Shown: positions 1 through 12,134 of the stretch, piece after piece
Layout: each line of letters opens with the position of its first letter
Position numbering within the stretch: the first letter of the stretch is position 1
Origin: Mastigias papua
Taxonomy: Eukaryota > Cnidaria > Scyphozoa > Rhizostomeae > Mastigiidae
Reading direction: 5' to 3'
DNA length: 64,000 bases
Assembly (NCBI GenBank): GCA_964019165.1
Contig: OZ025278.1
Span: forward strand, 11,130,528 to 11,194,527
The notes under the pieces: model-generated
The model's database searches: none
The model's input: only the letters and a program-made list of their open reading frames with translations
Told to the model about the DNA's origin: nothing
Made by a program: the position numbers and the translations under genes

Positions 1-1230
1 CTACTGTGGATGTAATACATAGCTCTAGGTTGAATATATGCATCGAATCCAATGTAGTACGGAGATGAAATAAGGTCTGTTCTCAATGTGTACACGATCT
101 AAGTTCCTGATGTTGTCTGTGCCCAGGGAAGCCTACGCTGGGGGGCAGGGGGGGCAGCTGCCCCTCCTGCCCTTTCCAAGGACTTAATTATGTTAGTGCA
201 AGTGTTTATAATGTGCCCTCAATAGGAACCTTGCACCCCTGCCCTCGGTGCGGGCAGGCATGCCTGTCTGTGCCATTTCGAAATGTATATTAATGCAAAA
301 TGGACCAGCGAAGAAGAAAAGAAGATTACAGTATAGTTGTACTTAGTCTCGAATGTGAATGTTGCATGAGAACGGATCTATACGTACACATTTTGTATTC
401 GTACCCGTTAGGATCGGATATGTGTTCAAGCGTGAGCTGTTTGTATCCGATCCAATTGAGTACGATTCAAAACGACATTTCTCTGCTAGCTGTGTCACAT
501 GATAGGTAAGGCAGACCCATGGGACATGAGAATTGCTCGAAGACCAACAAAACATGTGGAATTCCTTGAATATCATTAAGTGCTTTTACAGAAAGTCATT
601 GTCTAAATCTTCAAACACGAGGACCGTACGAGGTTCTAGAAAGATCGAGAAGCAGGCAGCCTTTTGGAGTGAATCGTTTGAATTCAAAATTCAGCATTGA
701 AAATACAAGAGTAGCAACATATACGCAAATAAAAAGAAAAGAAAACTGCGAGGATATGTGAAATGTTCTGTTCATAAAGTTTTCATTGAAGATACAAAGG
801 TAAACCTATCTGACTTCTATGTGAATTCCATGAAAACGCTAAATATCCCGTCGTATTCATCAAAATTACAAAATACCACACTTACAGTTTACCATCACAC
901 TAGAATGCTTTATTCGACACACTAAAGTAGTTTTATTTTGCCATGTTGTCGCAACTTTCTACAGTCAACATACAAGCTTCTTCATTGCTACATGCTAAAC
1001 AACTCCCACCAGGTTCGTAGGCATGTAAAGAAGCTATTTACAGACGTGCTTCGCCACGCCAAGGGTTCTTCGCTATGCCGACTCAAGTATCCGACGTTAG
1101 TAGACTAGAAAGTGCTTAGATGCAAGCGACAAAAAGCAACTGAATTAATAGAAGAGTACTCAAAATATAGGCCAGAACTGCTATTCAAGATGGTGTATGA
1201 GAGGGTTGGACTCCTAGGGGTAATAGTAGC
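1..1230. other. 3' flank of UCP4 gene, no gene recognised
   Basis: I see no protein family, splice-consistent exon or RNA gene here. Positions about 140-260 are G/C-rich (runs of G, then CCCCTCCTGCCC-like stretches), unlike the AT-rich surroundings, and resemble the ends of other repeats in the window. The small open frames lack recognisable motifs. Confidence 0.5.
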
Positions 1231-1500
1231 AATCACTACCAAAAGCCTTGGAACACTTATATTACTTTTGATCCATAGACCAAACCCCTCTCTCCCCCCT
1301 CAGAACAATGTTGAATTAATAAGGGATTACTCGCAGCAAACTCGCCAATTTGCTCTCAAATAGCACTCTAGCAACTAAGCTTTTACCTCAAAATTGTTTC
1401 AAGGGGGGGGATAACTAGCTGTCAAATTTGACCGGAAATTTACTTTTGTCAAATAAACTGCATTATTCCATGGGTGTTCCAAGGACTTTTGGCAGTGATT
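1231..1500. mobile_element. Inverted-repeat MITE, family B copy 1
   Basis: Imperfect terminal inverted repeats of about 26 bp lie at 1231-1256 and 1474-1500. Both contain a CCAAAAG-YCYTTGGAACAC-like core. A C-rich block followed by ACAATGTTG and a G-run preceded by AATTGTT form a second, inner inverted pair. The same design is found at 51793-52068, and in decayed form near 34820-35050. It has no coding capacity, so it is a non-autonomous DNA element; the superfamily is not assigned. Confidence 0.7.
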
Positions 1501-1744
1501 AAAGGCTTTCCTGTAATGTACATGAACTCTTTCTATTGATGATTTAACGTCAATTAGCAACAGTCCTATAACTCATCACAGACACAAATCGTCTAAAAAT
1601 GATTAATTAAAATATACAGTACATTCGGCAGGGAGGCATAATTCTGTCCGCACAGTGGCAGAAAATGCAGCCATCATCAATGACATCTTTGTCGTTTGAT
1701 TATTAAAAAACAAATTAAAAATCTCTAGTTTTAGAACGTGATGC

Positions 1745-4700
1745 CTAAAAACTCGATGTTCCACACAGACGTCTGATCTGTTCGTAAACCAGCCAAAACG
1801 TTAATGACCACGGTGCCTACAACAGATGCAAAGTTAGCTAATGCATTTAACAACATATGCTGCACGAAGAAAAGAGACAAGGCGAAATTAAAAACATAAG
1901 AAAGTCGAAGAGTTTAACAATGAAGAAGGTCGTGCAAATTGGATGAAAACGGTAAGAACATTAGGGATGGTTTGGTCTCAGAATTCGCCGTCTTATTTTA
2001 CAATGCTAGATCGCCTTTACAGCTTTTGACAACTTTGCCCTCAAAAGTGGATTCTATGATCTCAGTTCTAAGAAGCAGGTTCTACTTGATGTGTTATCCT
2101 GCTCTGCTTTTTCATTAAAAATCTCGAGCTGATCAAAATGACCTTAAGATCTGCCAGAGGATCTCTCAGCACCACTATTCTACTACCTCGCAGTTTTTAA
2201 TAAAGAAACATACCATTCGAGACCACGTGGGAATGAATCCTTTATAAAGCGAAAAGAAACCCTCGTGCTTCACCTAATAAAAGACAAATATACGAATTAA
2301 ATTATAATAGATAACTGAGCAACACAATGAGTTTTTAATAATTTAAACATCGACCAACCAAAGTATGTAAAGAATCAGAGGAGAAAATATAGTCTTGGAA
2401 ACAATTAAATACCGCATGTCCTGTTTTATCACAGCTTTTTTCCACATTAAAAATTAGTGCAAAATCAACTACGTCATACAAAAGCAACAAAAGTACGCAA
2501 TTTCCTAATAGGTAGTGGTACATAAGAAAGCAGTACTCAATCGATCAAAAAGTTAAGTTCAGTACTAGATTTTTGAGACCTAAGAAAGTTGATAAGCTGA
2601 TACAGATTTGAAATTACACAAGTCTCACTCAAGCCCATAATCTCTCCTGCATAGATGTCCTATAAAACGTTGGCATGACTATGAAAATGACATACAATAT
2701 ATAGAACAAACTCGAGCTATAGATCAAAAGGCGCCAATCAAGAAAAGTGAGCATAAAACGAAGGAAGAATCTTATACATTGATATTTTCCATCCCCAAAT
2801 ACCAAGAAGTCTTTCTATTGAGTTTCTTGAATACGAAGAAAAGTATCTATTTACAAAGCATGTATGTGGGATTTTGAAAAAATTGCCAAAGAGAGGACGA
2901 TTAAGCGTTGTTTACTCTTTAGCGATATCAAAGTTGAATTCTCATAATCTACTTTCTTCAAAAACTGACTTCGTCTCCATAATATAATAAGATGCTAATG
3001 AAGGGGAAGGTGACAAATCTTCGAGACGATCTCTCCTTACCCTTTGTCCTCTGCCCCCCTACCCTTTGTCCTCTGACCCCTTGCTTTTTGTCCTCCACCC
3101 CTTTCCTTTGTCCCTCACCGCTCAATACCCAAATGTTCACCATTGATGTTGCTATTCTGTTTATATTAGTAGTGGAGTATTTGTATTGGCCATAGGGCGA
3201 ACATGCAAATCGCTGCTCCCTTTGGTATCGTATCGTATTGTAGGTATTTGTTTGCAAAAATTTGTACGAATACAAAAAGATGACTATCCTAATTGCTGCC
3301 AAAGCCTATACCGTGAGTTTTTCTCAAAATATGGGGAAAAATGTCAAGAAGTTTTTGTAATGATAAAACAGAAATAGGGAAAATGAGCTATCTCTAATTC
3401 GTGTCTACTTCAAAATACCTAAGCTTTTGCAGTTCATGAAACTTCATCACACTTGCTCCAAATTTAAAGATGTAATCTTCAAATCGGAAATGATAAATTG
3501 CACCATAAGTTAATCATCTATAAAACGCTAGCATCTTAAGGGTGAAAAACTTCGCTCCATAAAAATCTCCAAAAGTTGGCATGAGCAACAACTTTTAGGC
3601 TAAAACGTTGTCAAACAGAAAATCCTGTCAAACAGAAAATCCTGTCAACAGAAAATCCTGATAGTGCGTGTCATCATGACAACCAAATATGCACATATTC
3701 CTCTTTGAGACAAGAAGAGCATTAAACATTGCCGAACAGATACTGATTGAATTGCAGCCTGGACCAAAACTAAAACAACACTAAATATTGCCAAAACTTT
3801 AATAACATTTTGTGAACTTTAGCCTGTGCCAAATCTCGTAGAATTAATGCATCTTCAAATAGCGATGACGCTATACAACAAATAGCAGGCATAAGGAAAG
3901 ATGATACAAAGCAGGGTTGAAACAGGTACAAAACTCACGGATTTGTTGAAGCAATCAATAGTTCCCCTGTATAAATCTGGGTTGTTCATTATTCGGGTCT
4001 TAATTACATCTGCAGGTGTCCCTAACGTAGCAGCAACTAAACCAGAACAAATACTAAAATAGAACAAAAACATATGGAACAGTTAGGAACGACAGGATGA
4101 CAACAAGGTCACATGAAAACAATGTAGCCAACCGCGTCTATGATAAACAGGTTTGTGATCACAACTCAAATCTCATTTTCGATACTGTTTCACTTGTAGG
4201 GGAGGCTAGAAATAGCTGGGTCATCGAAGTGCCTACCATAACGGGGAAAAACAAATTAACTATCACATTCAAAGATCAAAAGAGAGAACTGCGACAAAAA
4301 CAATAATATTTGCATCACATTTGATGCTAGCCAATAATATCTGCAAAAGATAAAACTCGAAATTGTGGACGCAAGTGCAAAGCACTGGATCATGCACCCA
4401 AACTATCTGATTTTACTTTAAAGGAGGGCAGTAAAATCGACGATTCTGGCCATTTGATTGGTCAATAACGCAAAAGATTCCCCAAATGGGGAACTCGCCA
4501 ACAGCCAATCAAGATATGTCCGCTATGCTACTAGATCATGCACCCAAACTAGCTGTCTTGTTCTCTGGCTCTGAAGCAACGGTGAGGCCCTAGTTGTCAA
4601 CCTAGTCATCAAAGCTATAATACAGACCTAAAAAGCTATAATAAAGACCTATCGTAACATTCTAAAAATGACATCTACTTACCACTAAAAAGACCGAAGC

Positions 4701-7700
4701 AATACTATCCAAATTGAATAATAGAGCGATCAGCGCAGGGGTAACATGCGCAGGGGTAGCAAGGGTAACACAATTTTCTGTCGAATTATACTAGCTCAAT
4801 CAAACTGCCGGAGTGAGCGCAATCCGGCAACAGCGTGATTTTTGTCTGAGGGATGCAGTTAATTTGAGAGTAGCGGGCATCAAGCAACGGGGGCTCAAAG
4901 TGCATTGAATTATATCATTTGCGATAAATCCTGAAAAGCGAGAAAAGGATGCAAGTTTCAAGTGTTCTATTTCTTCAATTTTGGGGCTCCCGGGGAACTT
5001 GTCCCCAGGCTACGGGCTTGAAGAAGAGTTGATGGAAAATATTGAAATGGAAAACAATATGCAAATAAAATCGAAAAAAAGCAGTGGAAACTTACCTAGC
5101 GAGGGAATGAGTGACGTAATTATCTTGTAATGATGTATTGCGAAGAATGAAATGTTTTGCACTGTCATATGTTGTTAGATCTAAAGAGAAGACAAACGTG
5201 TGTTCTGTGCGTTTAAAGAGACAACAAACGTGCTTTATGTACGTCTAAAGAGAAGAAAAAACTTCCGTTTTTTGTGTCTACAGAGAAGACACACGTAGGT
5301 GCTGTGAGCCACATGAGAAGACAAACACATGCTTTTTAAGCCAAAGGAGAATGCAGGCGTGAATCTAGGGTTTCTAAAGAAAGGCATATGCAAATTTTAC
5401 AAGTCAAAATAGAGGAAGACAAACAATGTTTTGTAAGTCAAAAGCGATCACAATTGTAATATTTTCAAGTCTAAAGATAAGATAGATGCACATGGATGAA
5501 CAAGATACATACAAGAAAAGTGGTAGCTAGGACAGTTATGCATAAATTACATTCCATTATGAAACTACATTGCTGAATACGTAACATCTGTTGCCCAAAG
5601 GACTGGCATAACATACCTCCTAAATTGACAATAGCAGCTCGCTGCACATTTGGCAGCCAACCTTTCCACAGTCCTAGTATCCCACTTTCTGCCCTTATCT
5701 TTCTGAAAGCATGCAATGTGTTCTTAACCCTATGAAGAAAGAGTACCACAAAGTTCTTATGATAAAGACTTATGACAAGCAACAGCCATTACAATTCTGT
5801 CATGCCAGTCTATTTAACTGTGACTCAATCTGGCAAGGATTGAGGGAGTCTACTTGATACAGGAAGAGAGACAATTGCATAATGGCATATCACTTGAAAT
5901 AAAAGTTTGGGCATCGAAAAGCTTTCCTGTTATCAAATGGGTCTACAAAGATAAAGAAGGTTGTAACATTGATCAAATTCTGTCCTCTTGACATAGAAAT
6001 GCATCATTTTAAGTGTCAGTCTAGATAAAACTGGTCATTTTCTTTACAGTTGTCATTGTAATAACCAAAGAATTTGACTCCCTGTTACTGCTCTAAAATG
6101 GCCATGATATTGTACCAAAGATGTTTCGAAAAATATATAATCATTTTGAGTTTAATTTCACTAAACCAAGCTCATTTCAATGTTGTTGAGTCCATAAAAT
6201 ACACTCTGTTGTAAGCTACAACTGACCTTCTTGGTTTGCCTTCTAGAGACCTTCTCCCTTCTGTCTGCATTTGAACTTTAACAAGGTCAGTTGGACTTGC
6301 AATGAACTGTGCAGCAGCACCAGCACTAAGGCCTCCAACAATTGACTTCCTATGTCATGAGTAACAAATAAATTAAAAAGAAGTAAACTCTACTGTTTGC
6401 AGGAAAACATACTTATGAATTATGGAATTTTAGGATTTCTACAAAAACTCACTCTACAGAAGGGGTATCAAACTCAAGTTATCTGGGGGGAGGAATCTGG
6501 ATGAGAAAGGACTACATTAGTAATTTCACAAAAAATACTATTAAAAACATCTATCATAATCAAATCCTCATGACACCAAATCCAAACTGGCAACATTGAC
6601 TCCATCTAGCTACAAGTAGAACATGATAAAATCAAACATGAGACTGTGATATGTACAAAGTTTATGGTGGCTATGTGATGCTACATGGGCAACTCTATAG
6701 TCGCAATGAAATGTTTTCCCCAAAAAAGAACCCTCCATATGAAATATGGTAAGATACCAGTGAGATAGAATTCACAGTCCATATTATTATATTTTCTTTT
6801 GGGCTTGAAAAATTTATATAAAGGGGCTGCAAGTGGCCCATGGGATATGAGATTGAGACAACTGCTATACAGAAAGGTTCCAAAAATATAAGTATGTAAA
6901 ATATAAGAATATAATATAAAATATAAGTAAGAAGGCACAAGTACGAGGAAAATCTGTTCAAGAGAATCAGAGACACTTTCTTCACAATTACGGAGTTCTA
7001 TCACGTCAGATTTAAATAGATGACTTACCATAATGGGAAATATCCATCTGGATCCTTTTTCAAAACATTATCCCTAAGATATTCATAGAAACCCATCCTG
7101 CAGCCAGAGTACACTGTCATAAAACACAAAAGGAGTTCAATATGCTTAGAAATAAACCAACTGTCACTTAAAATTTCTATTTATCCTTTCTAGTAGGAAT
7201 TTACTGAGCAACACCTATGAAACAACTAAACTATATATATATATATATATATATATTCATAATTCACCACCTAGATCTGTCTCCACTGAACAAACACAAT
7301 GAGCTCCTACCACTTGCTGGCACAGACATAAGGCCATACTATGACATAATTAGCGTCTACATAATCCGACGCTGAACAATCGATAGTTTGTATGATTGTT
7401 TTTTGACTTTAGTAACAGTTACATGTATCAGCATATTCCTCATTTTATTCTACTGATGAGTGAACAATACCATTCATGAAATAGGCTTGTCAAGAGCATA
7501 TAGTAGTTTTTAACTTGCCATGTATTTAGATAAAAACTTCCCAAATCTGTCCCTTCACTTATGCCCTGCACCCAACTAACAAGGTATATGTGGTTGGATT
7601 TAATTGCTAAAACTTTACGCATCTTATGAGGAATCCTTTAGATCACATCCAACTGCTTACCAACATGTCTCAGAACAGCAGGAGTTACACCAAGCCATAG

Positions 7701-9260
7701 TCTTGTAATCCCCTCTTCACTCACTAAAAGATAACAAATAGATACCAAAATAATCCCTTCTGTGCTTCAACAAAAATTTCTTGCTATATTTCAGGATGGA
7801 TCAAGTCCAATGGACAGGATACAAAAATATTCAACTAGCATAGAATGACTATCTACCTATGCCAATAGCAGTCCTGATCATCCCTCTATAAGGTGGTGGC
7901 TTTTTCCCTGACTTCTCTGCTAGATGAGCAGCAACTTCACCTTGTACCTGAAGTCTTGTTTTTGTTATATCCAATGGAAATGTCACTTGAATTAATGGGA
8001 AAAGAAACAAATTAGACAAGAATGGATCTAAATTAGAGTGCCTATAATTACTGAGATCATGTCTTGAATACACAATAGTTGCTTAGCACTAAAAGACTTC
8101 TAAAGTTATTTAAATCCTTAAACAGGCATGCTGGAGCTGGGGGGGGGGGGGATGGGGGGGCTGCAGTCCCCTCCCACTTTTCTGCTCATGTATGATGTCA
8201 AGATTCAGGCATTCGATCCAAATAGAAAGTAGATCTCCTTTTTCCATGTTAAAGTTAACTCACCTTTAAAAAGTACCAGTGCCGGAGTCATCAGGACCTA
8301 TTGGAGGTAAATAACCCAATTTTTTCAAAACTTTGGGCTATAGACTGGTCCAAAAGTCTCATAAACATGTAAGGTCAGGGAGGAGTTTTGTGTTCTTGGT
8401 CAACTAGCGCTTAACATGATCTTGCTACGTTGAAAACGTATGTCTCTATCATTTTACTTGACCTGGCAACAATCTTCATAGAGTAGCAAGGAGGTCAATT
8501 CAATTTCTCTCTAACACTTCAGTGATTATATCCACCGTTTTCTACCAAGGATGCATAGCTATATTCAAACAGGGCGCTCCCCATCGAATTATAGGGAGTG
8601 TACTGCAAAATTTCCCAGGGGCTCCGCCCCTGACCCCCCTGCTGCCTCCCTACTGCCGCCATTATTGCACAGTTCCATATGGACTTACAACTCATCCCCA
8701 GCCCCCACTCAAAATATGCTCCGGCGTCCCTGTTAAATCAATGGGCACTATCTAATGCACAGTTCGCGTGCAAATTAAACATCCGTGGTGGGTTTCGGCG
8801 ATACCTTGGTATTCATTAGTCTATGATCAAGTACAGATTATGAGAAAATTTCGTGATGGTTATCTGCACACACCATATTTTGCTCATTTTATGGGGCAAA
8901 AAGTCCTAGACGGCCACCCACGCACATCCCCTTCCTCCCAGAAGGACACAGTTCACAGTTCACTGCGTCAAAAAGCTATTCTACACGTTGAATAATAATG
9001 AATGAATGTGAAATCCTGCAAACATAAACAAAACATCCTAGTGCAATATGCTACGGACTTGCTGAGAGACGGATTGAATATCAAGGTAAAAGATAGCATT
9101 ATATTGTTGACGACTTGGTACTTTGGTTGCCTCGAATGATCGTGCAGCAGTAGCCAAGCGTCTTCATACCTGTTTCAGCAACTGTTGCTGCAGCAGCAGA
9201 CAAACAGTACTTAAAGATGAAGCCTTCATCTCCGCTGGAAACGGAACCTGGCCTTCCCAT
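1745..9260 (-). CDS. SLC25A27: Mitochondrial uncoupling protein 4-like carrier
   Basis: This is a mitochondrial carrier family protein of the inner membrane, closest in my reading to UCP4. The transport substrate (proton or anion) is not shown by the sequence. There are ten exons: 9170-9260, 7857-7985, 7661-7723, 7029-7113, 6227-6349, 5617-5729, 5096-5180, 3939-4053, 2214-2273, 1745-1816. They join in phase with GT/AG borders into 311 codons plus stop; human UCP4 is 323 residues. The three carrier signatures are FPLDITKTR (exon 2), SPTDLVKVQ (exon 5) and TPADVIKTR (exon 8). UCP4-like blocks include [43 protein letters not shown] and [15 protein letters not shown]. The ATG at 9260 is the first Met after an in-frame stop. 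Intron 6 contains a 32 bp minisatellite next to its acceptor. UCP5 is a less likely alternative because the N-terminus has no extension. Confidence 0.95.
2523..2645. repeat. Dispersed repeat, pair with 30318-30440
   Basis: About 120 bp here align by eye with 30318-30440 in the same orientation (shared blocks CAGTAC, GTTAA-GTTCA-TACT, TTTTTGAGAC/TTTTTCGGGAC, AAAGTTGA-AA-CTGAT). It is an unclassified interspersed repeat. One copy lies in UCP4 intron 8 and the other in USO1 intron 19. Confidence 0.5.
3611..3660. repeat. 17 bp tandem repeat, three copies
   Basis: Three head-to-tail copies of TCAAACAGAAAATCCTG, the third missing one A, lie in UCP4 intron 8. No function is evident. Confidence 0.85.
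4389..4551. repeat. Short direct repeats around a 127 bp segment
   Basis: The 18-mer GATCATGCACCCAAACTA occurs at about 4389 and again at about 4534, in UCP4 intron 7. The segment between contains two CCAAT-like or ATTGG words. It may be a local duplication or the scar of an insertion. Confidence 0.4.
5180..5485. repeat. Degenerate 32 bp minisatellite beside a splice site
   Basis: About nine imperfect units with a period near 32 bp begin at about 5180, 5212, 5244, 5277, 5309, 5341, 5371, 5403, 5437 and 5469. Each starts TCTAAAGAGAAGACAAACGT-like. On the minus strand each unit reads as a pyrimidine tract ending CTTTAG, which is an acceptor-like sequence. The unit at 5180 carries the acceptor actually used by UCP4 exon 7. 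Confidence 0.75.
7232..7256. repeat. (AT)n microsatellite
   Basis: A simple AT dinucleotide run in UCP4 intron 3. Confidence 0.9.
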
Positions 9261-9933
9261 GTTGCTGTAATACCCTCCAGTGAGCTGCACCCGTCATAAG
9301 TCCTCGGACAGTTCCATTTGGTCTTGTTTGGGTATACACCATTCGGATTACTTCATGTAAGAACAGATCAAAGTCCCGTGAATTGTAATTGTTTTCGTTG
9401 TTGACAACTGACACGTAAAGACCTGCGTGGCAGCAATCACGTGATCATACTTTTGAAAGATGCCTGCAAACTCACGTGTTTATCAATGAGCCTTTTGTTA
9501 CACTGTATTGTAAAGAACATTAGTAAAGTCCATTTTGCGCCTCATTTACTCCGAAGTACAACAAAGATATCTGCCTTACTAGTATCAAGGTGGCGCTTAA
9601 GGCTAGGTATTATATACTTGAACTATAGAAAAATAGCTCTTTTCTGAGTTGTTTCATCGTCGACCGTACTGACGCCCAGTGACAGTTAACTAACTTCAAT
9701 CAAGAAGGCGGTGGAGAACTCTTCCGTCATTATTTAAATACAGTATGATTATCGAAAGTAAGAGTTTTCTCTTCCAGAAAAAGGTTCATAATATAGACAA
9801 AGATACATCTTTACATATAATGTAATCTAGATGTGTGGGGCACATTTCCTAAGACAATGGATGATTAAAAGACCAGAGTGTTATCAAAAGCAATACAAAT
9901 AATCCAATGTACAAAACGTCTATGATTGTGAGG
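9261..9933. other. Spacer between UCP4 start and MZB1 stop
   Basis: Both flanking genes are on the minus strand, so this holds the UCP4 promoter and the MZB1 3' UTR. No clear TATA box is seen. Most of it (9497-9729) is a repeat that recurs at 13366-13597. Confidence 0.6.
9497..9729. repeat. Dispersed 233 bp repeat, copy 1 (CpG-rich)
   Basis: Direct repeat of 13366-13597, about 90 percent identical by eye and running from GTTACACTGTAT to TTCCGTCA. This copy keeps CpG sites at several positions where the other has TG or CA. No terminal inverted repeat or tail was recognised, so the element type is unknown. Confidence 0.85.
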
Positions 9934-12134
9934 CTATAATTCTTCTTTCCTTATTTTTACACAATCCTTTGACTGTTCTTTACACAAGAAATTTTTCAAG
10001 CTCTTTCTCTTTCTATATTCTTTGTATATCTCATCTTCTCCAATGTCCCCCACTAATGTTCCACACCGTTGAGCCAGTCTGTATAACAAAACCAGTACTG
10101 TACTTAAAAAATGACAATTACTAGTTCATGCAATGTTTTCAGCACTTTGGCATGAAGGAATAAATTGTAAGCATAAAACAATACACATATTTGTTTATAA
10201 GAAACAAAATTTCTCCCTTCAGCCTAGATGTTTCTTAATATTCTGTCAAATTGAGCCTTAAATGTTCCAAGTGTTTCATAACAGTCTTGAGATTTCCTAT
10301 AGCAACAAGGCAAATGTGCAAGGAGAAATAGAATTTTTAGTATAAACATGAGAAATTGAGAAATGATGCTGTTTGTATTTCGTTTCCAGTTTAATAGAAA
10401 ATTTTCTCACAAAAAGATTTTTCAAGTTTACTTTGAAACTCAACCTAACTGTGTTTCTTAATTTATGCCTGATTTGAGCCTCATGTTTCTTATATACTTA
10501 TTTGTTATAAGAATGTGTATGAAAGGAGACAAGAATATAGACCAATTCTCAGTATAGAATTCTGAGGTAAATAAATTCAAGAAATATGCTATAAGAACAT
10601 AAGAACCAAACCTGCCAGGCCACTTTCCACCACCTCCTAGCATGCCAGGAACATCACTAGCCTCAAGACCTTCTCCAGATATTCTGTTGACACCATTCAC
10701 AGATTTGATACCATAACTATCACCAGAAAAATTAATATAAAATTGCACTATTAATAAAGATTATACTTACATAATAGTTTTCACCCAAGCTACAATAAAT
10801 TAAACTACCAACAGAGTCAGTAGATGGAGGGATGTTTTCAAACACTTGCACATATGCACCAAAACATGCCAAAAAAGCACTATGAAAAACTGGAAAAAGT
10901 AAATTTAAAAGCATGAGGTATGCCTATCATTAGACATCCTATAATACTCACTCTTCATAAGTAGCCCAATCACAAGTATTTTCAAATACATCCAAATAGT
11001 CTGACTCTTTTAACACTTTCCCACCAACTTTTTTCTCTGCCTTTTGCAGACGCTTTTCCATCTAAAATTATGATTATGAAAAAGAATTTGCAGAAAAATA
11101 AAATTGTGAAAGACATGATTGATGAATGGAATTAAAAGATGAATGGAGAAACATAAGTACAGTTATGAAGGACTTAAGTCAAGGGCTGTTTGATGGCAAT
11201 TCAGCTATTAATGTAGGCATGAACATTGTCTGTATATCAAATCTTGCTGAAAGGTGACTCTCAGAATGGTAATAATGAGTGAAAAGGGATAGGAAAATTC
11301 TCTGGTACTTATGCATATATTCCACTCCACTCAAACTGTTGAAATAACAGACAGAAAAATAAAATACTTAATGAAACAGGAGAGAAATAAAAACATATGG
11401 CAGAAAAACCAACCAGTGAAATGTCATCAAGCCAACCAGTCAATCAACAAACCAATCAATCAATTACATTTCTAAAAATTACTCAACTATTTTAATTGAC
11501 TTAATATGTGTAAACCTTGTATATCAGTTCTTTAAGCAGTCAGAATTCAAATAAATAAAACTGTATTATTATAACACAATGTAACAAAATTAACTAATCT
11601 AATCAAGTAAGGAATTTGCCCCTAAATGAATCAATAGATTAAAACATCAGCCTTACAATAATTCAATATCCCTGGGATCCCTTGAAAGAACAGCCCCATT
11701 TAGTTTATCATATATGCTTTCAAATAAGATCTCACTTGTAAAAAACAGTCATTATACAGTTTATAAATAAAATGTTTTGCTGCTATTGTATTTTGAACTG
11801 ATAAAGTTTTGAGCATAAATATATTGAAATGAAACGAGTATGACCAATAAATGCTAGGATACCCAGCAATTAAAAGCTAACTGAACAAGCATTAAATTAG
11901 CAAAAGCACTGAAATGGAGAAGCAAGTGTGCATTGCATCATCAATATATACCTGGTATGCAACAGCCATGCAAGCATCACACTTCAAGTTGTAGGGAACA
12001 TGTTCAGAGTGCTGTTCCTCATCCGTCATATCTGGCATTTTGAATGAAAGCTTTTCTCCCACTTGTGAATTGACTGGATCAAGAAAATTAACTACCAGCA
12101 GCAGACAGCACACCAGCATATGGCAAAGATCCAT
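9934..12134 (-). CDS. MZB1: MZB1/pERp1-like ER-resident protein
   Basis: This is a homologue of marginal zone B and B1 cell-specific protein (pERp1), an ER-lumen co-chaperone of the Canopy-related cysteine-rich family. Four exons (11952-12134, 10952-11061, 10612-10716, 9934-10078) join in phase into 180 codons plus stop; human MZB1 is 189. Residues 1-23 form a signal peptide with a hydrophobic LVCCLLLVV core. The CDACMAVAYQ motif near residues 52-61 matches the family CDAC-AVAYQ box. Further family features are a DYG segment opening exon 3, an RLAQRC-GTLVGDIGEDEIYKEY block and a cysteine pair near the end. The last four residues are KEEL, an ER-retrieval signal like the REEL of human MZB1. 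Since an invertebrate has no antibodies, its client proteins must be others. A possible alternative last exon lies in intron 3. Confidence 0.92.
10224..10296 (-). other. Candidate alternative last exon of MZB1 homologue
   Basis: In intron 3, an acceptor TTGCTATAG is followed by 24 codons and a TAG. Spliced to exon 3 (which ends in AG) it gives an Arg codon, then KSQDCYETLGTF and more, ending RNI-stop. The spacing R-x-S-x-x-C-x-x-x-L-G-x-F matches the exon 4 region of vertebrate MZB1. This isoform would lack KEEL. A short open frame by chance is possible. Confidence 0.35.
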
